From an uncultured Tenacibaculum sp. (lineage in GTDB: Bacteria; Bacteroidota; Bacteroidia; Flavobacteriales; Flavobacteriaceae): a DNA stretch of 64,000 bases. The notes under the pieces were generated by a model. It saw nothing but the letters and a program-made list of their open reading frames with translations, did not search any database and had not been told where the DNA came from. Below, in pieces: positions 37,215 to 46,420 of the stretch. The position numbers and the translations under genes were made by a program. The stretch is taken from assembly GCF_947495995.1 (NCBI RefSeq), contig NZ_CANMAX010000008.1, forward strand, positions 62,001 to 126,000, given 5' to 3'. The stretch's first letter is position 1. Each line of letters opens with the position of its first letter.

Positions 37215-38861
37215 ATGCGAAAATCTATTGTATTCATATTTCTTATCCAATCGTTACTCCTCTATTCACAAGAGATAGATACTACGCTAGTACGATTAGA
37301 ACATAACATTAAAATTGCTGCTACAGATTCTTTAAAAATAGAAGCACTTTTAGAAATATCAGAATATCAAAAGAGGAGAGATTTTAATAAAGTAAAAGAG
37401 TACTATAATGCAATACATACATTACTTAAAAATGTAAATTATGATAAACGAAGACAAAAAGCAAAAGCCTTAAGTCAATTAGGAATATACCAAAGAAGGA
37501 AATCAAACTACATTGCTGCTTATGAAAACTATTTAATTGCTAAAAATATATTCACCGAACTTAACGATTCTTCAGAAATAGCTACACTATTCCATAATAT
37601 CGCTATGGTTAATCGATTTCAAAAAGAATATAAAAAATCGATTCAATACTTTAAAAAAGCGATAGAAATCAATACCAAAAAGAATAGAATTAAAGCTTTA
37701 GGCAATAACTACAATATGATGTCTGGCAGCTATAAAAGATTAAATAAACTCGATTCTGCATTTTATGTCATTAGTAAAGCTATAATATATTTTGATTTAG
37801 ATAATAATTATGAAGGTAAACAACAAGCTTTAAGTAATAAAGCAACTTTATTAGGCGCACAAGGAAATCATCAAGAAGCTTTAACTATATATTTAAATTA
37901 CTTAGAATACGTAAAAAAGATTAAAAAAAAGCGATCTATTATTAGTACACAGGCAAATATTGCCAGTTCATATTTACGTTTAAAAGAGTATGAAAAAGCA
38001 CTTAGTTACGTAAATAATTCTATTGATTTAGCCGATAAAGAACAATCTAGACAAAATCTTCATACAGGATATGTTATCCGGAGTAAAATTTATAAAGCTA
38101 TGGATGAGTATGATTTAGCTCTAAAAGATGTAGTTGCCTATACAGAAATTAACAACGAAATTTTCAACTTAAAAAACACCAAAAAACTTAAAGAGATCGA
38201 AATTTTGTACAAACAAGAACAACAACGCTTAAAGGATAGTATTTTTAGTAGTGAAGAACAAAAGTTATTAGTTATTGAAGCTAAAAATCAAAAATTACAA
38301 AAACAGTTGTATGCTGTATTTCTCTTAATTTCTATTTTAATCATTAGTGTATCAATACTCTACATAACTAGATACTTAAGAAAGAAAAAAGTTCGTTTAA
38401 AGGAAATGCAATTGTCTACTGAAATTAAACAGTTGGATAATGAATTATTTCCAACAGAAAAAGAATCACGTTTTTCACAAAACGAAACAATTTTAGATCT
38501 TGAAAGAAAAGAAAATTTAGCTAATCTTAAGCCAGATCATCATAGCATTTCTTTAGAACAAATCGTAAGTGATTTAAGATCCAGTAATTTTGAAGAAGAA
38601 AAAATCATTCTTTTAAAAAAGCATTTAACTGTATTACATAAAGACTACATAAAACTATTAAAAACTACACATCCTTCACTTACAAAAACAGATCTTGAAA
38701 TTTGTTCTTATGTTAAAATCGGATTGTCTAGAACAGAAATTGCGAATCTTAGGAATACAAGCTTAGAAGCTGTTAAATCAACTCGTTTTCGATTAAAAAA
38801 GAAATTAAATTTAGGGAAAGAAACTGCATTAAATGACTATTTACTAAGTATTAAATCTTAA
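37215..38861 (+). CDS. Membrane-anchored TPR protein with LuxR-like HTH (regulator C)
   Basis: The 548-residue protein has a signal peptide (ending LLYSQ), TPRs over about residues 60-320 (YxxAYENYLIAKNIF, YKKSIQYFKKAIEI), a membrane helix near 365-385 (LYAVFLLISILIISV), a linker, and a C-terminal HTH (LTKTDLEICSYVKIGLSR, then VKSTRFRLKKKLNL). Both halves are homologous to the 15658 gene, although the coiled-coil linker differs. It lies just beyond the terminator that closes the LRR/T9SS block, so regulators flank that block on both sides. It is probably monocistronic. Confidence 0.85.
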   Translation: MRKSIVFIFLIQSLLLYSQEIDTTLVRLEHNIKIAATDSLKIEALLEISEYQKRRDFNKVKEYYNAIHTLLKNVNYDKRRQKAKALSQLGIYQRRKSNYIAAYENYLIAKNIFTELNDSSEIATLFHNIAMVNRFQKEYKKSIQYFKKAIEINTKKNRIKALGNNYNMMSGSYKRLNKLDSAFYVISKAIIYFDLDNNYEGKQQALSNKATLLGAQGNHQEALTIYLNYLEYVKKIKKKRSIISTQANIASSYLRLKEYEKALSYVNNSIDLADKEQSRQNLHTGYVIRSKIYKAMDEYDLALKDVVAYTEINNEIFNLKNTKKLKEIEILYKQEQQRLKDSIFSSEEQKLLVIEAKNQKLQKQLYAVFLLISILIISVSILYITRYLRKKKVRLKEMQLSTEIKQLDNELFPTEKESRFSQNETILDLERKENLANLKPDHHSISLEQIVSDLRSSNFEEEKIILLKKHLTVLHKDYIKLLKTTHPSLTKTDLEICSYVKIGLSRTEIANLRNTSLEAVKSTRFRLKKKLNLGKETALNDYLLSIKS

Positions 38862-38978
38862 TAACTACACTTTAATAATTGAAAGTTTTTATAAAAGAAA
38901 AAGTGCCAAGAATATTCTATTTAGAAACACATAATTACAATATCTTGACACTTAAGTTTAAAATAAACTCCCTTCAAT

Positions 38979-39149
38979 TTAAACTCTTTCAATTCCTATA
39001 ATCATCATTTTATATCCATTGAAAGCTTTTTCTAGCTTAACTCGCGATAGCCACAAAAACCTTCCTTTATATAAAATTGGTAATAGTAAAAATTTGATTT
39101 TCGCCCTTCTAACTTTGTATCGTCTCTGTTTCTTTTTAGTAAATAACAT
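38979..39149 (-). CDS. Small basic protein of unknown function (56 aa), paralogue of 34466-34630
   Basis: This is an ATG (39149) to TAA (38979) frame. It shares the core KVRxAKxxF, LPI, YxGxFxWLxRVKxEKxFNG and MxIIxI with the 34466 gene. The identity spans almost the full length of both products while their surroundings differ, which is hard to explain unless both are coding. It lies downstream of the 39323 regulator on the same strand, with a 173-nt gap that contains a paired GGACA repeat, so it may have its own promoter. Very basic; no export signal. The family is not recognised. Confidence 0.65.
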   Translation of the reverse strand: MLFTKKKQRRYKVRRAKIKFLLLPILYKGRFLWLSRVKLEKAFNGYKMMIIGIERV

Positions 39150-39265
39150 ATAAAAATGTTTAATAGTAAATAGTTTTTATCTCCCCCCGACCAATGAAAA
39201 TATCACTAGCCTGTTATTACAATACAAAGGAAGTAAATAAACTGTGAAAAAAGACAGGATTTATC

Positions 39266-39284
39266 CGGACAAAAAGCGGACAAA
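39266..39284 (-). promoter_or_regulatory. Paired CGGACA direct repeat upstream of the 56-aa gene
   Basis: GGACA at 39267-39271 and 39278-39282, 11 bp apart and each preceded by C, about 117 nt upstream of the minus-strand ATG at 39149. It matches the element at 4085-4104 in sequence, spacing, orientation and distance. Confidence 0.4.
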
Positions 39285-39322
39285 TTATTTTACACATTGA
39301 TAAACAAAAACTTAAAATGAAG

Positions 39323-41182
39323 TTAAGAAGCTTCTAAATATTCTAAAATTGAACTTCCTTTAGGCGCATTTACTTTTTTACGTAGTCGTGATCTGCTTCG
39401 AACAACACTATCATCAGAAATTGCTAACATAGATGCTATTTGCTTTGTATCTAAATACAATTTTTCCATAGCCAATAAACGCTCTTCTGACTTTGTTAGT
39501 TTATAACCTTTATTCTTAAGCTTCACAAAAAATGTAGGATGTACTTTGGTAAACTTTTCTTTGAACACATACCAATCTTCAGATGTTAAAATTCGAGTAG
39601 TAGTTAAGTCTTGTATTTTAACGATAGACTTCTGCTCTCCTATTTCTTCTTTTAACTTGGCTAGTTCTTGTGTTAAAGATTCTTGTACTTTACTTTTCTC
39701 TAAAAGTTGATTGGTAAATTCTTCTAAATCTTTCTGATTCTTTTCTAATTTCTTTGCTAAAGCTTTACGCTTTAAATTACCTCTTAGCCAAATTAAATAA
39801 ATAGCTACAGCAGATAATAACAATACAGCTATTAAAACGATCCATAAAATATTTCTTTTCGCCTCATTTAACTTTCTATCTTTTTCAAGTAGAGCAATTT
39901 CGGTTTCATTTTTAAATATCTCGTTATCTTTTCGTTCAGTTTCAAACTCCGACTGATAGTATAGAAAAGTATTTGTTGTAATTCTTCTTTCTTCTGCATC
40001 TTTTGCCTGTGTGTAGGCTTTTAAATATTGATACGATTCTTCTAATTTATTTTGTACAGCAAGCACTTCAGAAAGCTGTTTATTAGCTTGCATTTTCAAT
40101 TGCACATCGCCTAACCTATTATCTTTGTCTAATAATTTCTTATAGAATTTTTCTGCTAAACGATATTCTGATTTTGCCTTGTGATATTGACCTGAATAAG
40201 ATAAAAATGCATTCTTATTAAATTGATTACCTCCTCCACTAGCTTTAAGTTTGTTTTCAAAATCTTTTAAATGTTTATACATACTATCTAAATTCTTTGT
40301 CTTCAGATAATATTTTGTGTTCAGTTTAGAAACTTGAATATTAAAACCATTTTGTCTCTTTTCGTTTTTAATTTCTTTGCAAGCTACCGTCAAAGAATCT
40401 AGATACTTTCTAGCTTCATTGATTTCATTTTTCTTAATGTTTGAAGTGAATAAATGCGAATACGCATAAGAAATAGCTAAAGGATCTTTCATAGCTTTGG
40501 CTCCTGCTAAGATTCTTTTTCTTTCATATATAGCTTTGTCGTGAAAACCATTTTTACCGTATAAACTCGACAATTCATTTAACGCATAGTTTGCATAACT
40601 AGCATCTCCTAGTTTATTATACAATTCATACGCTTCTTCAAAACGTCGAACACTATTTAAAAAATTGTTTTGATCAAAATAAACTTGTCCGGCAAAAAAA
40701 CGTGAATCCGCAGCAAAAATAGAATCTTTACTTGCTAAGAAAAGTGTCCCCGATCTATCATAATCTAAAGCAGCACTATCTAATTGCTCTTTATTGTAGA
40801 AATAAGCGGCTCTTTTCAATAATATATGTGCTTCTGAACTTTTCTTTTTGAATTTACCTTTATACTGAAGTAAACTTTTTATAGTGTACGATGCTGAATC
40901 TAAACTTCCTCTATTAATATAATTTTGAATAACAAACCTAGATTTTTGGGCAGCTTGATCGTAATCTTCTATCTTCAAATTTAAATCTACATATTGTTGT
41001 AAATATTGTAATTGCTGGGGATGATTACTTCGAATCATTTCATTGGTTAAGGTATCTAAAACTGCAATGCGTACATCTTGAGTGATATTCTCATCTAACT
41101 TCTTTAATAGTCTTTCTGTTTTGTCTTGAGAATAACTATTTAAAAATGAAAAAAATACAAGAAAATAAATACTACGCTTCAT
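39323..41182 (-). CDS. Membrane-anchored TPR protein with divergent C-terminal HTH (regulator D)
   Basis: The 619-residue protein has a signal peptide (ending LNSYSQ), TPRs over about residues 40-400 (AHILLKRAAYFYNKEQLDSA, RRFEEAYELYNKL), the YYQSEFETERKDNEIF helix, a membrane helix near 444-465, a long coiled coil (LEKNQKDLEEFTNQLLEKS), and a C-terminal domain (YKLTKSEERLLAMEKLYLDT, then DDSVVRSRSRLRKKV). The sensor half is the counterpart of that in gene 13769, but the HTH belongs to a different subgroup from those of 4233, 13769, 15658 and 37215, so its DNA targets should differ. It has no close upstream gene on its strand, because lgt ends in a terminator first. Confidence 0.85.
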   Translation of the reverse strand: MKRSIYFLVFFSFLNSYSQDKTERLLKKLDENITQDVRIAVLDTLTNEMIRSNHPQQLQYLQQYVDLNLKIEDYDQAAQKSRFVIQNYINRGSLDSASYTIKSLLQYKGKFKKKSSEAHILLKRAAYFYNKEQLDSAALDYDRSGTLFLASKDSIFAADSRFFAGQVYFDQNNFLNSVRRFEEAYELYNKLGDASYANYALNELSSLYGKNGFHDKAIYERKRILAGAKAMKDPLAISYAYSHLFTSNIKKNEINEARKYLDSLTVACKEIKNEKRQNGFNIQVSKLNTKYYLKTKNLDSMYKHLKDFENKLKASGGGNQFNKNAFLSYSGQYHKAKSEYRLAEKFYKKLLDKDNRLGDVQLKMQANKQLSEVLAVQNKLEESYQYLKAYTQAKDAEERRITTNTFLYYQSEFETERKDNEIFKNETEIALLEKDRKLNEAKRNILWIVLIAVLLLSAVAIYLIWLRGNLKRKALAKKLEKNQKDLEEFTNQLLEKSKVQESLTQELAKLKEEIGEQKSIVKIQDLTTTRILTSEDWYVFKEKFTKVHPTFFVKLKNKGYKLTKSEERLLAMEKLYLDTKQIASMLAISDDSVVRSRSRLRKKVNAPKGSSILEYLEAS

Positions 41183-41256
41183 CTACACTGATAATAAATT
41201 AACTATAATAAACTAAAATTCAAATTTAGTTGATAAAATCAATAACGAAAAATAGC

Positions 41257-41298
41257 AAAAAAAAATGCAGAATATCAAAAGTATTTCTGCATTTTTTT
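41257..41298 (-). terminator. Hairpin terminator after the cysS-yidD-lgt operon
   Basis: AAAAAAATGCAGAA and TTCTGCATTTTTTT pair over 14 bp, with T-runs on both strands. It lies between the lgt stop and the start of the regulator at 41182. Confidence 0.8.
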
Positions 41299-41315
41299 AA
41301 TTTATATTATTGAAA

Positions 41316-42173
41316 CTAACTCGTAGTTTTTGGCTTTCTGAACATTAACCACACTCCTATTAAGATTAAAGGAATACTAAGTACTTGACCTGTATTGAAC
41401 ATAAAAATCCAATCTTCTCTAGTATCTACTTGTGGTTTCTTTAAGAACTCTATGAAGAATCGAAGCGACCATAAAGCAATCATAAATACACCAAATAAAT
41501 ATCCTTCTTTCTTCTTTTTATCCGTTTTCCAATATAACCTCCACAGAATAAAAAATAGAATTAAGTAACTAAATGCTTCGTACAACTGTGTTGGATGTAC
41601 AGGATATTTTTCTCCAGCTCTTTTAAAGATTACTCCAAAACTTGTTCCGGTTGGTTTTCCATAAATCTCTGAATTGAAGAAATTTCCCATTCGAATGAAA
41701 AATCCAGCTAAAGCTACCATAATTCCCATTCTATCTAGAATAAACAACCATGATTTTTGTAAATGCTTTTTAGCATAAAAGTATAAAGCTATTGGAATTG
41801 CAACTGCAGCACCATGGCTAGCAAATCCTGAAATTCCTGTAAACTTCCATCCTTTAATTAAACCAAAGAAGGCTTCTGCTCCTTCTCTTTTTTCAAAAGG
41901 TAAAATAATTTTCCAAAGATTATCTTGATAGTCTGGCCAACTGTAAAAGAAAACTTCTCCTAAACGCATACCAACTAACATAGATATAAACGTATACATG
42001 AATAAAGGATCCATTTTATCATGAGAAATGTTATCTTCTGTATAAATTTTCTTCATCAAATGTGTTCCTAATATAAATGCTATTACAAACATTAAACTAT
42101 ACCAACGAACACTAAAACCTCCTATATTGAAGATTTCGGGATTCTGGTTCCAAGTAATTGCTAAAAAATTCAT
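41316..42173 (-). CDS. lgt: Prolipoprotein diacylglyceryl transferase
   Basis: The inner-membrane enzyme moves diacylglycerol from phosphatidylglycerol to the lipobox cysteine of prolipoproteins, the first step of lipoprotein maturation. The 285-residue protein has several membrane helices, the GFFIRMGNFFNSEIYGKPT signature around the catalytic Arg/Asn region, and the conserved HPTQLYEA motif. Length is normal. It is the third gene of a cysS-yidD-lgt operon (22 nt after yidD). The enzyme is needed for the many lipoproteins encoded in this window. Confidence 0.95.
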   Translation of the reverse strand: MNFLAITWNQNPEIFNIGGFSVRWYSLMFVIAFILGTHLMKKIYTEDNISHDKMDPLFMYTFISMLVGMRLGEVFFYSWPDYQDNLWKIILPFEKREGAEAFFGLIKGWKFTGISGFASHGAAVAIPIALYFYAKKHLQKSWLFILDRMGIMVALAGFFIRMGNFFNSEIYGKPTGTSFGVIFKRAGEKYPVHPTQLYEAFSYLILFFILWRLYWKTDKKKKEGYLFGVFMIALWSLRFFIEFLKKPQVDTREDWIFMFNTGQVLSIPLILIGVWLMFRKPKTTS

Positions 42174-42195
42174 GTATTGTAAGTAAGTTCAGTTT

Positions 42196-42438
42196 TTATT
42201 TTTTTGGTTTCTTTTCTGGTACCGGATCGTAACCGCTGCCTCCCCAAGGGTGACAACTAAAGATTCGTTTTATTCCTAACCAACCACCATAAAATAACCC
42301 GTGTTTTTTTAATGCTTCTAACGTGTAAGAAGAACATGTCGGATTGTATCTACATGTAGCTGGTGTAAATGGTGATATTGCCGTTTGATAAAAACGAATT
42401 AATAACACGAACGGAAAGATGAGAATTTTTTTTAACAA
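42196..42438 (-). CDS. yidD: Membrane protein insertion efficiency factor YidD
   Basis: This 80-residue protein has an amphipathic N-terminus ([17 protein letters not shown]) and the family's conserved cysteines and motifs ([32 protein letters not shown]). YidD assists YidC-dependent membrane protein insertion. It is more usually found beside rnpA and yidC; here it sits between cysS (5 nt upstream) and lgt. Confidence 0.95.
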   Translation of the reverse strand: MLKKILIFPFVLLIRFYQTAISPFTPATCRYNPTCSSYTLEALKKHGLFYGGWLGIKRIFSCHPWGGSGYDPVPEKKPKK

Positions 42439-42443
42439 AACGA

Positions 42444-43925
42444 CTAGTTTACAGTAAAAGTTGTTCCTTCTCTACCATCTTTTAACTGAATTCCTAACTC
42501 AGCCAACTCATCTCTGATTTTATCCGATAAAGCCCAATCTTTATTTTCTCTTGCTTCTTTTCTTAATTTAATTAAAAGCTCTACAGTACCATCTAATTTA
42601 TTTGATCCTTCATCTTTAGCATCGTTTACTAATCCTAAAATATCAAATACAAACGCGTTCATTGTTTCTTTTAATAAAGTCAAATCACTTTCTGTTATCG
42701 TTGCTTTGTTATCTTTTAATTGATTGATAAACTTAACAGCATCAAAAAGTTTTGCTATTGCAATAGGAGTATTAAAATCATCGTTCATTGCATCATAACA
42801 TTCCTGTTTCCATTTAGCAACATCAAAAGAAGAACTTCCTCCTGTTTGTATTGCATCTAATAATGATACAGCTTCCATTAAACGATTATAACCTTTTTCA
42901 GAAGCTAATAATCCATCGTTAGAAAAATCTAAAATACTTCTGTAGTTCGCTTGCATGATAAAGAAACGTACAACACCAGCACCAAAAGCTTTGCTTAAAA
43001 CTTTATTTTCTCCTGTTAAAATTTCTCCTGGTAAAATACTATTTCCTGTTGATTTCGACATTTTTTGTGAATTCAACAGTAACATATTAGCATGCATCCA
43101 GTAGTTTACAGGTTGAACACCTGAACAAGCATGAGATTGTGCTATTTCACATTCGTGATGCGGGAATTTTAAATCCATTCCTCCACCGTGAATATCAATT
43201 TGTTCTCCTAGATATTTAGAACTCATTACAGAACACTCTAAATGCCATCCTGGAAATCCTTCTCCCCAAGGTGAAGGCCAACGCATAATGTGACGCTCAT
43301 CTGCTTTTTTCCAAAGTGCAAAATCTTGTGGGTTTTTCTTTTCAGATTGCCCATCTAAAGCTCTTGTATTATGAATTGCATCTTCTACATTTCTTCCTGA
43401 AAGAATTCCGTAATTGTTTCCTTCTTCATTGTATTTAAGCACATCAAAATATACAGATCCATTAACTTCGTAAGCAAGACCTTTATCCATGATTTCTTTA
43501 ATCATTTCGATTTGCTCTACAATATGTCCAGTTGCAGTTGGTTCTATACTTGGTGGAAGAAAATTATACTTTGCAGTTATGGTATGAAAATCTACAGTAT
43601 AACGCTGTACAACTTCCATTGGTTCTATTTCTTCTAAACGTGCTTTCTTTGCTATCTTATCTTCTCCTTCTTCTGCATCACTCTCTAAATGTCCAGCATC
43701 AGTAATATTTCTTACATATCTTACTTTATAACCTAAGTGTAAAAGATATCTAAATACCATGTCAAAAGACATGAATGTTCTTAAGTTACCTAAATGTACA
43801 TTACTGTATACTGTTGGACCACAGACATACATACCTACTCTCCCTTCTGTTACGGGTTTAAATACTTCTTTTGACTTCGAAAGTGAGTTATAGATCTTTA
43901 GTTGATTTTCTTTGTATAGCTCCAT
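42444..43925 (-). CDS. cysS: Cysteinyl-tRNA synthetase
   Basis: The cytoplasmic class I synthetase charges tRNA-Cys. The 493-residue protein shows zinc ligand Cys35 (YVCGPTVY), the HIGH-type motif HLGN (44-47), the conserved [10 protein letters not shown] and [11 protein letters not shown] zinc-site region, and KMSKS near residue 290. The C-terminal helical anticodon-binding domain is complete. It is the first gene of the operon with yidD and lgt. Confidence 0.97.
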   Translation of the reverse strand: MELYKENQLKIYNSLSKSKEVFKPVTEGRVGMYVCGPTVYSNVHLGNLRTFMSFDMVFRYLLHLGYKVRYVRNITDAGHLESDAEEGEDKIAKKARLEEIEPMEVVQRYTVDFHTITAKYNFLPPSIEPTATGHIVEQIEMIKEIMDKGLAYEVNGSVYFDVLKYNEEGNNYGILSGRNVEDAIHNTRALDGQSEKKNPQDFALWKKADERHIMRWPSPWGEGFPGWHLECSVMSSKYLGEQIDIHGGGMDLKFPHHECEIAQSHACSGVQPVNYWMHANMLLLNSQKMSKSTGNSILPGEILTGENKVLSKAFGAGVVRFFIMQANYRSILDFSNDGLLASEKGYNRLMEAVSLLDAIQTGGSSSFDVAKWKQECYDAMNDDFNTPIAIAKLFDAVKFINQLKDNKATITESDLTLLKETMNAFVFDILGLVNDAKDEGSNKLDGTVELLIKLRKEARENKDWALSDKIRDELAELGIQLKDGREGTTFTVN

Positions 43926-44235
43926 TAGATTACACTATTTTGAAATGTAAATATAGGTACTTTTAATGAAGTTAAATCATAATTTTATTTAAAAAGTAAT
44001 TTTATGTTTCTCTAAATATTCATCAAATTCGCAATGTTTAAAATTAAACATGTATCACAGTAATATCAATGGCTTACGCTTATTTCATTTTAGATACAAT
44101 GTTTAATTTAAAACATCAATTTCACTACTTTTTAAATACCTATTCTCATATAAAATTGTATTAAAAAAATTAAGGCTGATGATTAAAAAATCGCCAACCT
44201 TAAAATTGAATTTTATATAGTTTGTTTACTGCTTT
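43926..44235. other. Intergenic region between cysS and the sigma-factor operon
   Basis: No gene is visible in these 310 AT-rich bases. They hold the terminator of the operon to the right (44163-44203) and the promoter region of cysS. A TATATTTA near 43955 (minus strand) is a one-mismatch -7 element, with no convincing -33 partner. Confidence 0.6.
44163..44203 (-). terminator. Hairpin terminator of the ECF sigma operon
   Basis: On the minus strand TTAAGGTTGGCGATT pairs with AATCATCAGCCTTAA (14 of 15 positions, counting wobbles) and is followed by seven T residues. Confidence 0.8.
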
Positions 44236-45240
44236 TTATTTTTTTGCAAAACTTAATTCTCCATATTTTACATTCATATTAAATTTTGCATCTTTAGGAG
44301 CTCTAATTATAATTAATCGCTTAACTTTCAACTTACTTCTATCTTTTAAAAGTTTTTGAATTTTTATACGTTCTTTCTTCTTTTTCTCTAATTTCTTAAG
44401 TTGTTTTTCTAATTTTTCTCGATTCTTTTTCATTGCTTTTTCAGCCTTCTTCAATTGCTTTTCAATTTTCTCTTTCATCTTTTTTTGATACTCTTTGGCC
44501 TTTTTCTCTCTTTCTTTTTGATGCGCTTCATGCTCTTCGATAAAAAACTTTAAATCGTTTTTACCATTTTGTCTACCAGACATTGTAATATTTGAATCGT
44601 CTGTAGAAATTGAAATTAACTTGTCTCCTACTTTAACTTTAGCATTTTTCCCTAATGCTTCTTTATTTTCTTCTTTCCATCGTTTTAAATAATCTTTGTC
44701 TTTCTTGTATTCATCAAAATCAAATTCTGTAAAAAAGAACATTGGTGGTGCAGGAGGAGCTGGTGGTGCTATAACTCCTGTAAACATTGGTGGCTCTGGT
44801 GGTAAAGGCGGCATGATAAAATCAATTGAGTCTAATACATCTAAACTTCCTATAGAGAAATCTGATAAATCATCAACAATAAATGTATAATCAGGATTAT
44901 CAAAATTAAACGTATTAAAGTCTATCCTTGAGTTTGACCTCGAATTGATTGTAATTTTTTCACTGTTTCCAAAAGCATCGAAATTCCACTTAGCGTAAAA
45001 ATGATCTTTCATTTCTTCTGTTACTTCTTCTCCTTCAACCATCATGTATGCCTCAACAACAACTTTGTTTTTATTCCATGGATGAATTTGAATATCAGAA
45101 TGTCTAGTATTAATATCTATTACCACATCTGATTTTACATTAAACTCCTCTTTAAAGTCATTATCTTTTTTTTGTCCTTGTAGATGAAAAGTACCTAGTA
45201 CTAAAATCAATCCTATTATTTTATATGATACGATTCTCAT
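44236..45240 (-). CDS. Secreted/periplasmic protein with Pro-rich loop and Lys/Glu coiled coil, function unknown
   Basis: The ATG at 45240 (not 45267) is chosen because it begins the signal peptide (MRIVSYKIIGLILVLG, ending LQGQ); it overlaps the upstream gene by 20 nt. The 334-residue product has beta-strand repeats (VVIDINTRHSDIQIHPWNK, KITINSRSNSRIDF) like DUF4097-type stress-linked proteins. A proline-rich stretch (PPLPPEPPM, APPAPPAPP) and about 80 residues of nearly uninterrupted Lys/Glu-rich coiled coil then interrupt the fold before the strands resume at the C-terminus (KVKRLIIIRAPKDAKFNMNV). It is the third gene of an ECF sigma/anti-sigma operon, suggesting envelope stress or surface sensing. 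The function is not known. Confidence 0.75.
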   Translation of the reverse strand: MRIVSYKIIGLILVLGTFHLQGQKKDNDFKEEFNVKSDVVIDINTRHSDIQIHPWNKNKVVVEAYMMVEGEEVTEEMKDHFYAKWNFDAFGNSEKITINSRSNSRIDFNTFNFDNPDYTFIVDDLSDFSIGSLDVLDSIDFIMPPLPPEPPMFTGVIAPPAPPAPPMFFFTEFDFDEYKKDKDYLKRWKEENKEALGKNAKVKVGDKLISISTDDSNITMSGRQNGKNDLKFFIEEHEAHQKEREKKAKEYQKKMKEKIEKQLKKAEKAMKKNREKLEKQLKKLEKKKKERIKIQKLLKDRSKLKVKRLIIIRAPKDAKFNMNVKYGELSFAKK

Positions 45241-45772
45241 TTGAATTTTCTTTAGGTTGTAAATCATTAATTTGATCTTTTAACTGAATTAAAAGTTGTA
45301 AGCGTAATTGAAGATTTGTAATTAACGAGTTGATTGTTTCTTTGGTTATTCCTTCTTTTTTAAGTTTTTGGTTTAACCTTTTATAATCAACATCTAGCTT
45401 ACTTATCTTCTCAAAATACTCATCTAATAAGGCCTTATTTTCTGATGTAATATCTAAACTGGCTATTTCGTAATTAATAGCCGTTAAGTAATAGTTTTCT
45501 ATTTTTTTCATTTCAGGAGAAATGTCTCCTAAACTTATTTCTTCTTTAACTTCTACTTCTTCTCCATTAGATTCTGGTTGAGTTATATAGAATGTTAATC
45601 CTACACCTAATAAAACTACAATTGAAGCCACTTTGTAAAGCCAACTGTATGATTTTCTTTTCTCTGGAAAAGCTTCGTTTAACTTATCTAAAAATCTATC
45701 TTCATGATTATTAGATAACTCTAAATTTTCTTCTTGAAAGTCTTCAACTAAATTTCTAATATCTTTCGGCAT
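45221..45772 (-). CDS. Putative membrane anti-sigma factor
   Basis: The 183-residue protein has a cytoplasmic N-terminus (about 43 residues, NHEDRFLDKLNEAFP), one membrane helix (about 44-64, WLYKVASIVVLLGVGL) and a helical outer part. The start overlaps the end of the ECF sigma gene by 17 nt. This arrangement is that of an anti-sigma factor holding its cognate sigma at the membrane. No zinc-binding HxxxCxxC motif is present, so it is not a ZAS-type protein. The role rests mainly on context. Confidence 0.7.
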   Translation of the reverse strand: MPKDIRNLVEDFQEENLELSNNHEDRFLDKLNEAFPEKRKSYSWLYKVASIVVLLGVGLTFYITQPESNGEEVEVKEEISLGDISPEMKKIENYYLTAINYEIASLDITSENKALLDEYFEKISKLDVDYKRLNQKLKKEGITKETINSLITNLQLRLQLLIQLKDQINDLQPKENSNENRII

Positions 45773-46316
45773 AGTTTTTAACTTTTAAGTATTCTTTTAT
45801 TAATTTTTTACCTCTCATTAAATGTGTTCTAGAAGTTACTTCTGTAATTCCTAATACACTGGAAATTTCTTTATGATCGTAACCCTCTAATAGATATAAA
45901 GTAAGTACTAATCGATACTTTTCTTTCTGATTATTTATCGCTTCAATGATCATTTGTGTTGTAATTGAATTATCAACTTCCCAACTTTCATTCTCATCAA
46001 TAGTTTGATATACCTCTTCATTTATCGAAACCATTTCTAATCTATTTCTTTTTAATTCATCTATACTTTGGTTGATCACAATTCTTTTTAACCAAGCTCC
46101 AAATGCAACTTCAGCTTTGTAACTATTAATATTTTTAAATGCTTTTACAAATGCTTCTTGCATAACATCTTCTGCTATAAATTTATCTTTCACATACCTG
46201 TGAGCAATCAAGAACATTGCTTTACTATAACTTCTATAAAGTTCTAGTTGAGCTTTTTTATCTTGCCGTTTACAAGCATTTATTAGCTTTTGATGAAACT
46301 GTTTAGTTGATTTCAT
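45756..46316 (-). CDS. ECF-type RNA polymerase sigma factor
   Basis: The 186-residue protein has sigma region 2 (AMFLIAHRYVKDKFIAEDVMQEAFVKAF, then FGAWLKRIVINQSIDELKR) and region 4 (LVLTLYLLEGYDHKEISSVLG, then SRTHLMRGKKLI). ECF sigma factors redirect RNA polymerase to stress or envelope regulons. It is first in an operon with a membrane anti-sigma and a secreted protein, and probably regulates itself. It is divergent from meaB. Confidence 0.93.
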   Translation of the reverse strand: MKSTKQFHQKLINACKRQDKKAQLELYRSYSKAMFLIAHRYVKDKFIAEDVMQEAFVKAFKNINSYKAEVAFGAWLKRIVINQSIDELKRNRLEMVSINEEVYQTIDENESWEVDNSITTQMIIEAINNQKEKYRLVLTLYLLEGYDHKEISSVLGITEVTSRTHLMRGKKLIKEYLKVKNYAERY

Positions 46317-46420
46317 TTATTGATTTCTTGTCTTAAAGACGACACATTTTTTTATGCGTTGCATTTTTGAATAATTTTTTATTTCTAAATTTACAAATAG
46401 TATTATGTATACCTTGTTTA

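Noticed and set aside
44696..44890. Plus-strand frame encoding a Gly-rich peptide
   Set aside because: It is the reverse of the proline-rich codons of the minus-strand gene at 44236.
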